Made by a program: the position numbers and the translations under genes
The notes under the pieces: generated by a model
Database searches by the model: none
Seen by the model: only the letters and a program-made list of their open reading frames with translations
What the model was told of the DNA's origin: nothing
Part shown: in pieces, positions 1 through 8,788 of the stretch
Layout: each line of letters opens with the position of its first letter
Position numbering within the stretch: the stretch's first letter is position 1
Assembly (NCBI RefSeq): GCF_024398015.1
Contig: NZ_CP073747.1
Coordinates: 1,870,501 to 1,934,500 of the forward strand
Length of the DNA: 64,000 bases
Source of the DNA: Kordiimonas sp. SCSIO 12610
GTDB taxonomy: Bacteria > Pseudomonadota > Alphaproteobacteria > Sphingomonadales > Kordiimonadaceae
Direction of reading: 5' to 3'

Positions 1-162
1 CTTGCTTGGCGTATTCTTGAGGCGGGCAACCGACTTCAGGTTGAGAAAATGTTTGCTGGACTTATCCTGCTCGCGCTTCTGGGGATAGTGATTTTTTATA
101 GTTTTGTTTTGTTGGAGTGGATAGTCCTTAGGAAATGGCATCCAGCGTATCAAAAGAAATAG
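1..162 (+). CDS. ABC transporter permease, C-terminal end (partial)
   Basis: Frame 1 is open from the first base to a TAG at 160-162 and gives 53 residues. They contain one membrane helix (FAGLILLALLGIVIFYSFVL) and the basic tail WIVLRKWHPAY. This matches the last helix and tail of binding-protein-dependent permeases of the NitT/TauT/SsuC type, which sit in the inner membrane and import nitrate, sulfonates or pyrimidine-like substrates. The substrate cannot be told from this fragment. The start lies outside the window. Family assignment is by resemblance only. Confidence 0.6.
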   Translation, partial: LAWRILEAGNRLQVEKMFAGLILLALLGIVIFYSFVLLEWIVLRKWHPAYQKK

Positions 163-238
163 CACGTCCTGTTAGGGCTACGCAGTGCGGCATTGTTACC
201 GCTTGTTTGAACCAAGATTTCAAGGTACTCACCTGCAT

Positions 239-1270
239 ATGATTACAAACTCTATACATAATGATCGGCGCAGTGTTGGCCGTTGGTTGATCTTCATGGC
301 GATGATTGTTGCCCTGATGGTAGTTGTTGGCGGCGCAACGCGCCTTACGGAATCTGGCCTGTCTATGGTCGATTGGCGTCCTGTCACTGGGGTTTTGCCC
401 CCCATCGGTGAAAGCGAATGGCAAGCAGAGTTTGAAAAGTATCAAACAAGCCCCGAATACCAATTAAAAAATAAAGGGATGAGCCTTGATGAGTTTAAAG
501 GTATTTTTTATTGGGAATGGGGACATCGCCTGCTGGGTCGGTTAATCGGTCTCTTCTTTTTCCTGCCTCTCGTCTGGTTCTGGTTTAAGGACCGAATTCC
601 AAACGGTTACAAGCCGAGGCTTGTGTTCCTTTTGATCGCAGGCGGATCACAGGGTTTGCTTGGCTGGTATATGGTGCAATCGGGCTTGGTTGACGAGCCG
701 GCTGTTAGCCATTACCGTCTAACGGCCCATCTTTCCCTTGCATTATTTATTTTCGCCGCACTTCTGTGGACCGCGTTTTCCCTTTACAGGCCGAGACCCG
801 CAGGTTCTTCGAAAGGTATGAAATTGCTAACGCATGCAACAATGGCCGTGCTTGTTCTTCAGTTGGTGATGGGAGGCTTGGTTGCAGGCCTTAAGGCAGG
901 GCACATTTTCAATACTTGGCCCTTGATGGGAGAAACTTTCGTTCCGAATGGGTTGTTTGATATCACCCCGGTATGGCGCAATTTTCTTGATAATGCCATT
1001 ACGGTGCAATTTGATCACCGAATAGGGGCCTATATCTTTAGTTTATTTGTGATTGGTTTATTCCTGAAATCAAGACGCGAAGTTCCCGCCATTAAATTTG
1101 CTGCAATGCTCGTTCTTTTGGCGACGGCCTTGCAATTTATCCTTGGTATCATCATGTTATTAAAGGTAGTTCCTGTTTCATGGGGAACTGCACACCAAGG
1201 GGGCGGGGTTGTTGTTCTGGCCACCATGGTGTATTTGATGCACCTTCAACGAAAGTTTGAAGCAAAATAA
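239..1270 (+). CDS. ctaA: heme A synthase (COX15/CtaA)
   Basis: Converts heme O to heme A for aa3-type cytochrome oxidases in the inner membrane. The 343-residue protein has about eight membrane helices and the four conserved heme-binding histidine motifs: GHRLLGR, AHLSLAL, DHRIGAY and AHQGGG. These fit the two-half COX15 architecture of alphaproteobacteria and mitochondria. I chose the ATG at 239 (MITNSIHNDRRSVGRWL) because homologues begin shortly before the first helix. An in-frame ATG at 185 would add 18 unconserved residues. No ctaB or cox genes are adjacent. The assignment is secure; the start is less so. Confidence 0.93.
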   Translation: MITNSIHNDRRSVGRWLIFMAMIVALMVVVGGATRLTESGLSMVDWRPVTGVLPPIGESEWQAEFEKYQTSPEYQLKNKGMSLDEFKGIFYWEWGHRLLGRLIGLFFFLPLVWFWFKDRIPNGYKPRLVFLLIAGGSQGLLGWYMVQSGLVDEPAVSHYRLTAHLSLALFIFAALLWTAFSLYRPRPAGSSKGMKLLTHATMAVLVLQLVMGGLVAGLKAGHIFNTWPLMGETFVPNGLFDITPVWRNFLDNAITVQFDHRIGAYIFSLFVIGLFLKSRREVPAIKFAAMLVLLATALQFILGIIMLLKVVPVSWGTAHQGGGVVVLATMVYLMHLQRKFEAK

Positions 1271-1314
1271 AACGAATTAAATAAAAATGATAAACAGTGA
1301 GGAAACAACATACC

Positions 1315-1686
1315 ATGGATGATATTGTTACAATATATACGCTAACGGATAGCGAGGATGTAGCGGTTCACTTGGCAACAACATTAGTACGAGAAAAGCT
1401 TATTGCGTGCGCTAACGTCGGGCAATCTGTTCGATCGGTTTATGAATGGAATGGGACAATCCAGCTTGAGGGCGAAGTGCCCCTTTTTATTAAAACGTCA
1501 AAACACCTGAGTGAGCTGGTTATAGAGCGCATTAAGGAACTGCACACTTATGAAGTACCTTGTATTACCGTTTGGCCGATGATCGGGGGTAACGAAGTTT
1601 ATGCAACTTGGGTTAAAGGCCAAGTGTTAAATCCTGAAACAGAGGCCTATGTGAAAATTGATGCGGATGCTGAGGCGCTGGAATAG
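1315..1686 (+). CDS. cutA: divalent cation tolerance protein CutA
   Basis: Small cytoplasmic trimeric protein of the CutA1 family, linked to metal tolerance; its biochemical role is still unclear. The 123 residues contain the family signature: a TLTDSEDVA-like N terminus, LVREKLIACANV, the YEWNGTIQLEGEVPLFIKT region and HTYEVPCI. Length is normal to slightly long. I took the ATG at 1315 with a GAGG about 12 nt upstream. An in-frame GTG at 1297 overlaps that ribosome-binding site. It follows ctaA by 44 bp and ends at a clear terminator. Confidence 0.92.
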   Translation: MDDIVTIYTLTDSEDVAVHLATTLVREKLIACANVGQSVRSVYEWNGTIQLEGEVPLFIKTSKHLSELVIERIKELHTYEVPCITVWPMIGGNEVYATWVKGQVLNPETEAYVKIDADAEALE

Positions 1687-1712
1687 AGTTATTTAAAAAA
1701 ATAACTACAATA

Positions 1713-1739
1713 AAAAAGGCCGGAAATACCGGCCTTTTT
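1713..1739. terminator. bidirectional intrinsic terminator
   Basis: AAAAAGGCCGG and CCGGCCTTTTT form an 11-bp stem around a 5-nt loop. The A-tract and T-tract on either side let it work for both the cutA transcript and the convergent oxidoreductase transcript. Confidence 0.85.
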
Positions 1740-1764
1740 CGTGATTATATATTAGAAAATATAC

Positions 1765-2775
1765 CTATTCGTCGCCAACTTTCACAACTTGCTTCCCAAA
1801 GTTCTTACCTTTCAGCATATTGATGAAAGCGTCAGGGGCGTTTTCAATACCGTCTGCAATAGTTTCGCGGTACTTCAGTTTGCCTTCCTTGATCCAGCCA
1901 GCTCCAATGCCAATCCATTCACGGCAGAGTTCAGGGTACATGGAGACAATAAAGCCTTCCATTTTAGCATTTTGACCAATCAGAATTGGAAGATTGCGTG
2001 GGCCAGGGGGCATATCATCGATTGTGGAGTTATAGTTAGCAATCATGCCACAAAGCGGAATACGCGCTTTAAAGTTAAGGCAGTTAATCGCCGCTTCCAT
2101 TACGGGGCCACCGACGTTTTCAAAATAAACGTCGATCCCTTTTGGGTTAGCGTCACTTACAGACTTAAAGACATTTTCTGTGCTTTTGTAATTGAAAGCC
2201 TCGTCAAATCCGATTTCCATCAAATATTCAACCTTATCATCAGCACCGGCACTTCCCGCAACATGGCAGCCCATGTTTTTAGCAATTTGCCCAACAACCT
2301 GCCCAACAGCACCGGACGCGGCTGATACGAAAACATTTTCACCTTCCTTTAAATTGCCAACACCTTTAAGTCCGACATAGGCAGTCATTCCAGGCATGCC
2401 GAGGACACCCAAATAATAGGAAAGGGGGGCAAGGTCAGGATCAACAGGCGTAAATCCTTCACCGTCTGTAACCATATAATTAGCCCAAAGGCCCATGCCG
2501 CTTAGGTACGTGCCAACCGGGTGTGCGCCATTGTTTGATTCTACAACCTTGGCCACTACGCCGCCTTGTAATGCTTCACCAATTTGAAATGGGGGAACAT
2601 AACTCTTACGATCATTCATTCGACCGCGCATGTATGGATCTACTGAAAGATATAATATCTTTAAAAGCATTTGCCCATCACCGGGTGTTGGCATTTCAGC
2701 GCTAACATGATCGAAATTATCATTGGTTACCCAGCCATCGGGCCTGCTTTTCAGAACAATTTGGTTGTTGGACAT
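1765..2775 (-). CDS. NADP-dependent oxidoreductase, zinc-free MDR family (CurA/LTB4DH-like)
   Basis: 336 residues of the medium-chain dehydrogenase/reductase superfamily, in the branch of leukotriene B4 12-hydroxydehydrogenase, 2-alkenal reductases and E. coli CurA (YncB). Members reduce the double bond of alpha,beta-unsaturated carbonyls with NADPH in the cytosol. Visible features are the DPYMRGRMN segment near residue 50, SAASGAVGQVVGQIAK (Rossmann glycine motif near residue 155) and YFENVGG. No zinc-binding cysteines are present, as expected. The gene stands alone between convergent cutA and divergent rplM. The exact substrate is unknown. Confidence 0.88.
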   Translation of the reverse strand: MSNNQIVLKSRPDGWVTNDNFDHVSAEMPTPGDGQMLLKILYLSVDPYMRGRMNDRKSYVPPFQIGEALQGGVVAKVVESNNGAHPVGTYLSGMGLWANYMVTDGEGFTPVDPDLAPLSYYLGVLGMPGMTAYVGLKGVGNLKEGENVFVSAASGAVGQVVGQIAKNMGCHVAGSAGADDKVEYLMEIGFDEAFNYKSTENVFKSVSDANPKGIDVYFENVGGPVMEAAINCLNFKARIPLCGMIANYNSTIDDMPPGPRNLPILIGQNAKMEGFIVSMYPELCREWIGIGAGWIKEGKLKYRETIADGIENAPDAFINMLKGKNFGKQVVKVGDE

Positions 2776-2956
2776 GTACGATTTCCCACTTCATTTACAA
2801 GTTAATCAAAGTCATTAAGTGGACTATATGGGTATAAATACTGTGTGCAAGTGATTTTCGAGGATATAAAAGATAAAAAATGTGGGGTATTTATATACCG
2901 AAACAATAAGTCACTGTATTTATTGTATTTTTAATATTTTATGCTCAATAAAATGG

Positions 2957-2984
2957 TTGACAGGAGACGAAAACACTATATATC
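2957..2984 (+). promoter_or_regulatory. candidate sigma70 promoter for rplM-rpsI
   Basis: TTGACA (2957-2962), a 16-bp spacer and TATATC (2979-2984) lie about 75 bp upstream of the rplM start in a long AT-rich leader. This is the best promoter match between the divergent genes. The leader 2776-3060 otherwise shows no clear stem or riboswitch. Confidence 0.5.
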
Positions 2985-3060
2985 TCGCCGCCGAAAAGGT
3001 CACAAAGCCTGAATTGTCTTTGATGGTCCTTACAGTAATTAACACCAGAGGCATATTGCA

Positions 3061-3519
3061 ATGAAAACTTATACTGCAAAACCTTCGGAGATTGAAAAGA
3101 AATGGCTTATTGTTGACGCTGAGGATGTTGTTCTCGGTCGTTTGGCGCAGGCTGTTGCTAACGTTCTTCGTGGCAAGCACAAAGTAACATACACACCGCA
3201 CATGGATTGCGGTGATAATGTTATCATCATCAACGCTGAAAAAGTGAAACTCACTGGTAAAAAGCGTTCAGACAAAGTTTATTACCGTCACACAGGTCAC
3301 CCAGGTGGTATCAAATCACAAACTGCGGGTGAAATCCTTGATGGCCGTTTCCCAGAGCGTGTTCTTCAAAAAGCGATCGAGCGTATGATCCCTAAAGGTC
3401 CGCTTGGCCGTCAGCAGATGCGTAACCTTCGTGTATACGCTGGTACTGAGCACCCACATACAGCACAGAACCCAGAGGTTCTTGATGTGGCTGGCATGAA
3501 CCCTAAGAATAAAAGGTAA
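3061..3519 (+). CDS. rplM: 50S ribosomal protein L13
   Basis: Early-assembling large-subunit protein that binds 23S rRNA. The 152 residues carry the L13 signatures: [42 protein letters not shown] and the [12 protein letters not shown] motif. It forms an operon with rpsI, 5 bp downstream, as in most bacteria. Codon use looks biased toward the preferred set, as expected for a highly expressed gene. Confidence 0.98.
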   Translation: MKTYTAKPSEIEKKWLIVDAEDVVLGRLAQAVANVLRGKHKVTYTPHMDCGDNVIIINAEKVKLTGKKRSDKVYYRHTGHPGGIKSQTAGEILDGRFPERVLQKAIERMIPKGPLGRQQMRNLRVYAGTEHPHTAQNPEVLDVAGMNPKNKR

Positions 3520-3524
3520 GTAAA

Positions 3525-4001
3525 ATGGCAGACCTTCAAGATCTTAAAGAAATCACTGGCGAAGCAGTAGCTGCTGAAACTGCTGGTGAAGAGCGTAAGC
3601 CAGTTGTTGATGCGCAGGGCCGCACATATGCAACAGGTAAAAGAAAAGATGCGATCGCACGTGTGTGGATTAAGCCTGGATCAGGTAAAATCACTGTAAA
3701 CGACCGTGACCAGGAAGTTTACTTTGCACGTCCAACACTTCGTCTGATCGTGAACCAGCCGTTCCAGGTTGCTGATCGTGTTGACCAATATGACGTTATC
3801 GCAACAGTAAAAGGTGGTGGCCTTTCTGGTCAGGCTGGTGCGGTTAAGCATGGTATTTCAAAAGCTATCCAGCTTGCAGAGCCTGAGCTTCGCGGCGCAC
3901 TTAAAACTGCTGGCTTCCTTACTCGTGATAGCCGGGTTGTTGAACGTAAGAAATACGGTAAAGCGAAAGCGCGTCGTAGCTTCCAGTTCTCAAAACGTTA
4001 A
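3525..4001 (+). CDS. rpsI: 30S ribosomal protein S9
   Basis: Small-subunit protein whose C-terminal tail reaches the P-site tRNA. The 158-residue product has the core from about residue 35 ([21 protein letters not shown]) and ends in the conserved [17 protein letters not shown]-type tail with the terminal Lys-Arg. The extra N-terminal ~30 residues rich in Glu and Ala are usual for alphaproteobacterial S9. Cotranscribed with rplM. Confidence 0.98.
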   Translation: MADLQDLKEITGEAVAAETAGEERKPVVDAQGRTYATGKRKDAIARVWIKPGSGKITVNDRDQEVYFARPTLRLIVNQPFQVADRVDQYDVIATVKGGGLSGQAGAVKHGISKAIQLAEPELRGALKTAGFLTRDSRVVERKKYGKAKARRSFQFSKR

Positions 4002-4025
4002 AAGCGACGTTTACAAAGTTATTTC

Positions 4026-4056
4026 AAAAGGCTGCACGATTGTGCGGCCTTTTTTA
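4026..4056 (+). terminator. intrinsic terminator after rpsI
   Basis: AAAAGGCTGCAC and GTGCGGCCTTTTTT pair, with one offset, around a short GATT loop and run into a T-tract, 25 bp after the rpsI stop. Confidence 0.8.
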
Positions 4057-4129
4057 CTTTCAAATTATCCTAATGTTATTGCGTCTTACAATTGTGTTAG
4101 TTAGCATTTTTCAAATATAATTTGATAAA

Positions 4130-4504
4130 ATGGGCGTGAGTTTAGTAATGACAATCAACTATTTTGGCTTAGATACAAAGAGTATATATATCGCTTGTGA
4201 ACACTCGGTTGGTCGTGTTGAGTGGGAAAACAGTGGTGAGGGTGAATGGTACTACATAGGAGATGGGAACAGGCTTGATGGAGATAGGCTACTTGATTTT
4301 GTAAACCAATTTTTTGGTGAAGAAGAAATCTATTTAGTTGTTAATAGACGTGTTTCCTTCCTTGTACTTGCACATGACTTTCTGAAGCAGGTTTCTGAAA
4401 TGCCTAATGTTACTAACTACAAACTTTGCGATTTTCAGTTCAAAAAGTTTGTGCAGGTAAGCCATGTTGGTGTTGCGAGAAGAGGTCAAATCAGGACTGG
4501 CTGA
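4130..4504 (+). CDS. hypothetical protein
   Basis: 124 codons with no family I recognise. The product is soluble, slightly acidic, has no signal peptide and contains one cysteine pair spaced far apart. ATG 4148 (MTINYFGLDTKSIY) is an alternative start with GTGAG about 8 nt upstream. It sits alone between the rpsI terminator and an AT-rich gap. Base composition is more AT-rich than its neighbours, so it may be recently acquired. The frame is plausible, but translation is not proven. Confidence 0.45.
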   Translation: MGVSLVMTINYFGLDTKSIYIACEHSVGRVEWENSGEGEWYYIGDGNRLDGDRLLDFVNQFFGEEEIYLVVNRRVSFLVLAHDFLKQVSEMPNVTNYKLCDFQFKKFVQVSHVGVARRGQIRTG

Positions 4505-4681
4505 ATACATATTAATATTGTTATTATTATTCTCATTAATACGTAAATATATTTTAAGACTTAACAAAATAACGAAATAATGCTATATTTAATCATTCGT
4601 ATTATTTTGGGATAGCCTTCATGGCTTACGAATTTCGAGAGGAGAAGTGCAAAACAACGTTTTATAACGGGAGATTGTATT

Positions 4682-5536
4682 GTGAAGCTCCGAACTATAG
4701 CGTCAGCCTTTTGTTTACTGGCAGGAACCTTATCCGCTAATGCTGCAATAACAATTGTTGCTAACAACGACGCACAATCGCTAGGTAATTTGCTCGTTGG
4801 CAGCGGTGTTACCGGCTCCAATTTTTCGATTAGCGGAAATGCAGCACAATTTGGGACATTCTCAGGGGGAAGTTCACTTGGTCAAGGTTTCTTTGATCAG
4901 GGGTTAATCCTAAGTTCTGGCAATGTTTTGGATGCTGCCGGGCCTAACCAGTCAACTTATACATCGACAAATTTCGGTGGAGCAGGAAACTCTCAATTAA
5001 ATGACTTAGGCTTTTCTACATTGGATGCTGCTACGCTGAGTTTTGATTTTACTACAACGGGCGGCAGCATCTATTTCAATTATTTTTTTGCCTCTGAAGA
5101 ATATAATGAATATGTAGGTAGTCAGTTTAATGACGTGTTTGGTTTTTTTGTAAATGGAGAAAATATTGCGAAACTTCCAAACGGTGACGCCGTTTCAATT
5201 AATAATGTCAATAATAATAGTAATTCCGAATTCTATAACGATAACACAAGAGGTGATTTCGCAACTGAATATGATGGTTTTACTGACGTTTTAACGGCAT
5301 CAGTGATTGAGTTGGAAGCGGGAACCCATAATATATCAATTTCTGTAGCGGACGTTTCAGACCGGATTTTGGACTCAGCTGTATTCCTTCAGGTAGGATC
5401 ATTTTCAGATACGATAACGCCGCCGACCGCAAATGTGGGAGCAGTACCTGAACCCGCGACGTGGATTATGATGATTATAGGTTTCGGGGTTGCGGGCCTC
5501 ACCTTAAAGCGCAGAAGGCGATTTGAAGAAGAATAA
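4682..5536 (+). CDS. PEP-CTERM anchored exoprotein with choice-of-anchor L-type domain
   Basis: 284-residue secreted protein. It has an N-terminal signal peptide (cleavage near ANA-A, residue 21), then a beta-rich domain with FGTFSGGSS, FASEEYNEYVG and NDVFGFFVNG. The last motifs are those of choice-of-anchor L domains. The C terminus is VPEPATW, a hydrophobic helix (IMMIIGFGVAGLTL) and RRRR, a PEPxxW variant of the PEP-CTERM sorting signal handled by exosortase. The start is GTG at 4682, behind GGGAG. No exosortase or EPS genes lie in the window, so its sorting machinery must be elsewhere. The natural role, biofilm or surface matrix, is inferred from the family. Confidence 0.85.
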   Translation: MKLRTIASAFCLLAGTLSANAAITIVANNDAQSLGNLLVGSGVTGSNFSISGNAAQFGTFSGGSSLGQGFFDQGLILSSGNVLDAAGPNQSTYTSTNFGGAGNSQLNDLGFSTLDAATLSFDFTTTGGSIYFNYFFASEEYNEYVGSQFNDVFGFFVNGENIAKLPNGDAVSINNVNNNSNSEFYNDNTRGDFATEYDGFTDVLTASVIELEAGTHNISISVADVSDRILDSAVFLQVGSFSDTITPPTANVGAVPEPATWIMMIIGFGVAGLTLKRRRRFEEE

Positions 5537-5634
5537 TCTAAGTCACCTGAACAATACTGATTGCGTTTAATATTGTAGTTTACAATGTCTGTGGAAGGTG
5601 CAACATATCTGCATATGCAATTTTGGAGTTTGTT

Positions 5635-6129
5635 ATGCGCCTGATATTTTCTGTTTCCGTTCTTTTGATTTTGTTCACTTTACCAACGTTTTCAGACGAC
5701 GCTGATAATGAAGCAATGAAAATCATTGAACTGAGTAACAGTGTAGAGCCATCTATAAAATTAATGAGTGATTTACTCGATCAGTTGTCACCCAATATAG
5801 TGGCCCAATTACAGCAGGGTTTTGAGCAACAAGGCAAGGACGTTAGCGAAACAGCGGTACAGGAGTTAGTTGGTAATTATAAGGTCGGCGTTATCAGTGA
5901 GTTGCGGAAACAAATTATTCCGTTGACAGCTAATGAGTTAAAAAAGCAATTCTCGCTTGAGGAATTGACACAAATTAGGCAGTTGATGGAAAGCCCGATT
6001 TTTCAAACCTATGCAGAGAGGTTACCCGCGGTTATGCAGTCAGCTCAGCAAGCAAGCCAAGTTCTAGGCCAGCAAATCGGCGCACAGGTTATGCAGGACC
6101 TCATCGCTGCGGACCCCAGATTTCAGTAA
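5635..6129 (+). CDS. DUF2059-like exported protein
   Basis: 164-residue protein with a signal peptide (MRLIFSVSVLLILFTLPTFS) followed by an all-helical domain. The pattern LTANELKKQFSLEELTQIRQLMESPIFQTY is typical of the DUF2059 family, periplasmic proteins of unknown function. I chose the ATG at 5635 because GGAG lies 7 nt upstream. An in-frame TTG at 5623 would delay the signal peptide. It is followed directly by a terminator, so it appears monocistronic. Confidence 0.7.
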   Translation: MRLIFSVSVLLILFTLPTFSDDADNEAMKIIELSNSVEPSIKLMSDLLDQLSPNIVAQLQQGFEQQGKDVSETAVQELVGNYKVGVISELRKQIIPLTANELKKQFSLEELTQIRQLMESPIFQTYAERLPAVMQSAQQASQVLGQQIGAQVMQDLIAADPRFQ

Positions 6130-6155
6130 GAATTTCTAGATATTAGATAAACATT

Positions 6156-6184
6156 AGGCTGCAATATCTTTGCAGCCTTTTTTG
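6156..6184 (+). terminator. intrinsic terminator
   Basis: Perfect 9-bp stem AGGCTGCAA/TTGCAGCCT with a 5-nt loop, then six T. It ends the DUF2059-like gene. Confidence 0.85.
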
Positions 6185-6252
6185 TTGGCATGACTATTAT
6201 AATATGAGAACAATAGACAATATAACTAGGTAATTCATTTGGGGTATAGGGT

Positions 6253-7077
6253 ATGTCTTCGAACAAGGACGATAATTCTCCATCGTTAATCAAAGATTTT
6301 GTTGAGGAATTTCTGGATGTCCGGAAAGGGATGCTATTCACGCTACGAAAAGTATTTTTAGCACCGCATAAAGTTTATCTGGAATATATCGATAATAACA
6401 AATTTAACTACACCAACCCCTTTAAATTGCTGGTCACGGTTGTTTCCCTGTTAACTGTTATTGACTTCGTCGTTCCCACGGACGAGCTAGAACGTCGTAT
6501 CGCTGAGGAGTGGGCACAGAATAGCACTGAACATTTTAAGACTGGTTATAGATTGGGAAGTGATGACCCGAGTAAGCAACCTTCCGAGGAGAAACTTAAA
6601 GAAGTTCGGCAAGAAAATCAGGAGATTTTTAATACGCTGTTTGAAGCAACGGACGAGTATCCGTTGATTGCGTATCTTGTTACTGTAATTACGTTGGCCA
6701 TAGGCCTTAAAAGCGTTTTTTGGAAGCAGGTTTCTTTCAGTAATTCCCTCAGGTTAGCCTGCTATATTTCTATACCTATAAATATAATTTCTGGGTTAGC
6801 AATATACACGTCAGTATTATTGTTTAGTATCGATAATGTGCTTGCTTATTTCACTTTGTTAAGTTCCTTGCTTACCTACGGCCTGTTGATTTTCTATATT
6901 TTCAGGTCATCAAAGCATGTTTTTGGTAAAACAAACGGCAGAAGCATACTGAATGTAATCGTGGCATTTATTATTATTCAGTTTGCCTACGCAATTGTGG
7001 GTGTATTAGTTGGTGCAGGGCACACAATTATTAATTCAGAGGAAAACAACGCGATAACCGTGATTCAACAGGACTAA
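6253..7077 (+). CDS. DUF3667-like membrane protein
   Basis: 274 residues. After an acidic N terminus comes a segment of the DUF3667 type (LFTLRKVFLAPHKVYLEYIDNNKFNYTNPFKLL, residues ~30-62), followed by a soluble loop (~75-130) and four hydrophobic helices to the C terminus. Many family members carry an N-terminal zinc ribbon, which is absent here. Function is unknown. The stop overlaps the stop of the convergent deformylase-like gene by 4 bp, so there is no room for a separate terminator. Confidence 0.65.
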   Translation: MSSNKDDNSPSLIKDFVEEFLDVRKGMLFTLRKVFLAPHKVYLEYIDNNKFNYTNPFKLLVTVVSLLTVIDFVVPTDELERRIAEEWAQNSTEHFKTGYRLGSDDPSKQPSEEKLKEVRQENQEIFNTLFEATDEYPLIAYLVTVITLAIGLKSVFWKQVSFSNSLRLACYISIPINIISGLAIYTSVLLFSIDNVLAYFTLLSSLLTYGLLIFYIFRSSKHVFGKTNGRSILNVIVAFIIIQFAYAIVGVLVGAGHTIINSEENNAITVIQQD

Positions 7078-7619
7078 CTGTTGTTACTGCAAGTTGGATC
7101 ACTGCAACAACTACCGCCTTGTTTTTGACCTTTGATCATTTTTTTGATCAAGCGGTCCCGTTTCATGCGCGATAGATTATCCAAATAGGTTTTTCCGTCC
7201 AGATATTCCATTTCATGCTGAATAATTGCTGCTAACCATCCGGTAGCTTCCAATGTGTGAACCTTGCTCTCCAGATCCATGTAACGAAGTTCAACAGTTT
7301 CTGGCCGCGTGATCTCAGCAGAAACTCCTGGGAAGCAAAGAGAGGCCTCGTTGTTAACTTGTATCTCCTTGGAGGTCGCGAGAATTTCAGGGTTCACACA
7401 TACGATTGGCGTCCGCTTGCCATCTTCTTGCAAATCAATGACGATAATGCGTTTTAAGATACCAACCATAGTGGCCGCCATGCCAACACCGCGTTCAGCA
7501 TATAATGTCTCTAGCATATCATTGGCTATTTGCTGTGTTTCAGCATCAATGAAAGGAACAACGAGCGCGCTTCTCTTAAAAATTGGATCAGGTGCATAAA
7601 CAAGCGGTAAGGCAGGCAT
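7074..7619 (-). CDS. peptide deformylase-like protein, catalytic residues lost
   Basis: 181 residues with the deformylase fold pattern, but all three signature motifs are altered. Motif I reads GVGMAATMVG (44-53), with Met51 where the oxyanion Gln belongs. Motif II reads EASLCFPG (91-98), with Ser93 where the metal-ligand Cys belongs. Motif III reads QHEMEYLDG (134-142), with Tyr139 where the second ligand His belongs; His135 and Glu136 remain. A cysteine-rich tail (SCCSDPTC) is added. Deformylase activity is therefore unlikely. It may be a pseudoenzyme that binds nascent chains or ribosomes, or a repurposed hydrolase. No fmt is adjacent; a true def must lie elsewhere. Confidence 0.8.
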   Translation of the reverse strand: MPALPLVYAPDPIFKRSALVVPFIDAETQQIANDMLETLYAERGVGMAATMVGILKRIIVIDLQEDGKRTPIVCVNPEILATSKEIQVNNEASLCFPGVSAEITRPETVELRYMDLESKVHTLEATGWLAAIIQHEMEYLDGKTYLDNLSRMKRDRLIKKMIKGQKQGGSCCSDPTCSNNS

Positions 7620-7755
7620 TGTAATATCCTAAAATATTTCTTATATAATGCGTATCTTTTAGGAGGACACTGGCAATGATTCAAGCAGCATAAACATTTT
7701 AATTTCATTCGAAAGCCATTTCGGCACCATATATGTTTATCTGTAAGGAAGAATT

Positions 7756-8649
7756 ATGCCTGAAAACGTTCAATTTTCAAAAGAAAGCAACTCATCCCAA
7801 ATACACGCGAAAACCAATGTAAATAAACGCGACAAAAAAGGCAGGCTTGAAGGCCAGGTAGCCCTCGTGACAGGTGCAGCACAAGGGATAGGACTTGCTA
7901 TAGCAAAAATATTTGCCTGTGAAGGCGCGATTGTTTACCTGTCCGACCTTCATCAAACGCTGCCGGATCAAGATAATGAATGGATTGATGATCATATCCG
8001 TTACATTCAGCTTGATGTGAGACAGGAAAGCCATTGGCAGGGTGCAATAGATACCATTTTGACTAATCATGAACACCTGGATATTCTGGTTAATAATGCT
8101 GGTATTACGGGCTTTCTTGAAACAGACGGGCCTCATGATCCCGAAAATCTGGATATGGCTAGCTGGTCTGAGGTCATGAATGTGAACCTCAACGGAACTG
8201 TGCTTGGATGCAAATATGCGATCAAAGCGATGAAGAATAGTGGTTCAGGAAGTATCGTGAATATATCATCGCGGTCTGGTATCGTTGGAATACCGGGCGC
8301 CAGTGCCTATGCCGCGAGTAAGGCAGCCATCAGAAACCACACGAAAACCGTTGCACTTTACTGTGCAGAGCAAGGGTATGGTATTCGGTGTAATTCCGTT
8401 CATCCCGCCGCCATTTTAACGCCCATGTGGGACCCGATGCTCGGTGAAGGTGCTGCGCGTGAAGCCGCGCTTGAGGCTGTGGGCCGTGATATTCCATTGG
8501 GGCATATCGGCGAACCTGATGATGTAGCGAATGCTGTGCTTTATCTTGCATCCCCGGAATCTAAATATGTTACCGGGATAGAGCTAACGGTTGATGGAGG
8601 TATTCTTGCGGGTAGTAGTGCACGTCCATCACAAAGCGATGAAGGATGA
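7756..8649 (+). CDS. short-chain dehydrogenase/reductase
   Basis: 297-residue classical SDR. It has the cofactor motif TGAAQGIG (~40-47), NNAG (~113), the catalytic Ser of NISSRSG and YxxxK (SAYAASKAA, ~187-195). An Asp after beta2 (LSDLHQ) suggests NAD(H) preference. An unusual hydrophilic N-terminal extension of about 30 residues precedes the fold. These enzymes oxidise or reduce alcohols, sugars or 3-oxoacyl groups; the substrate here is not predictable. It stands alone. Confidence 0.9.
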   Translation: MPENVQFSKESNSSQIHAKTNVNKRDKKGRLEGQVALVTGAAQGIGLAIAKIFACEGAIVYLSDLHQTLPDQDNEWIDDHIRYIQLDVRQESHWQGAIDTILTNHEHLDILVNNAGITGFLETDGPHDPENLDMASWSEVMNVNLNGTVLGCKYAIKAMKNSGSGSIVNISSRSGIVGIPGASAYAASKAAIRNHTKTVALYCAEQGYGIRCNSVHPAAILTPMWDPMLGEGAAREAALEAVGRDIPLGHIGEPDDVANAVLYLASPESKYVTGIELTVDGGILAGSSARPSQSDEG

Positions 8650-8788
8650 AATTTTGATACCTCAAAATAGGTCATCGATTTTATCACTGATATTAAGCTA
8701 ATTTATGCGTAAGACAATTTGATCGTAAGCTGGTACAAAGTAATTCAATATCCAAGGTATGTAAGTGGTTCCTGAGCGGAGATATGCA

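Noticed and set aside
128-463. 111-codon frame on the minus strand
   Set aside because: Antisense to the ctaA start region, no ribosome-binding site and no protein-like features.
1789-2325. 178-codon forward frame inside the oxidoreductase gene
   Set aside because: Antisense shadow of a well-supported MDR gene on the minus strand.
3814-4104. 96-codon frame overlapping rpsI
   Set aside because: It overlaps the conserved S9 C terminus in another frame and runs through the terminator.
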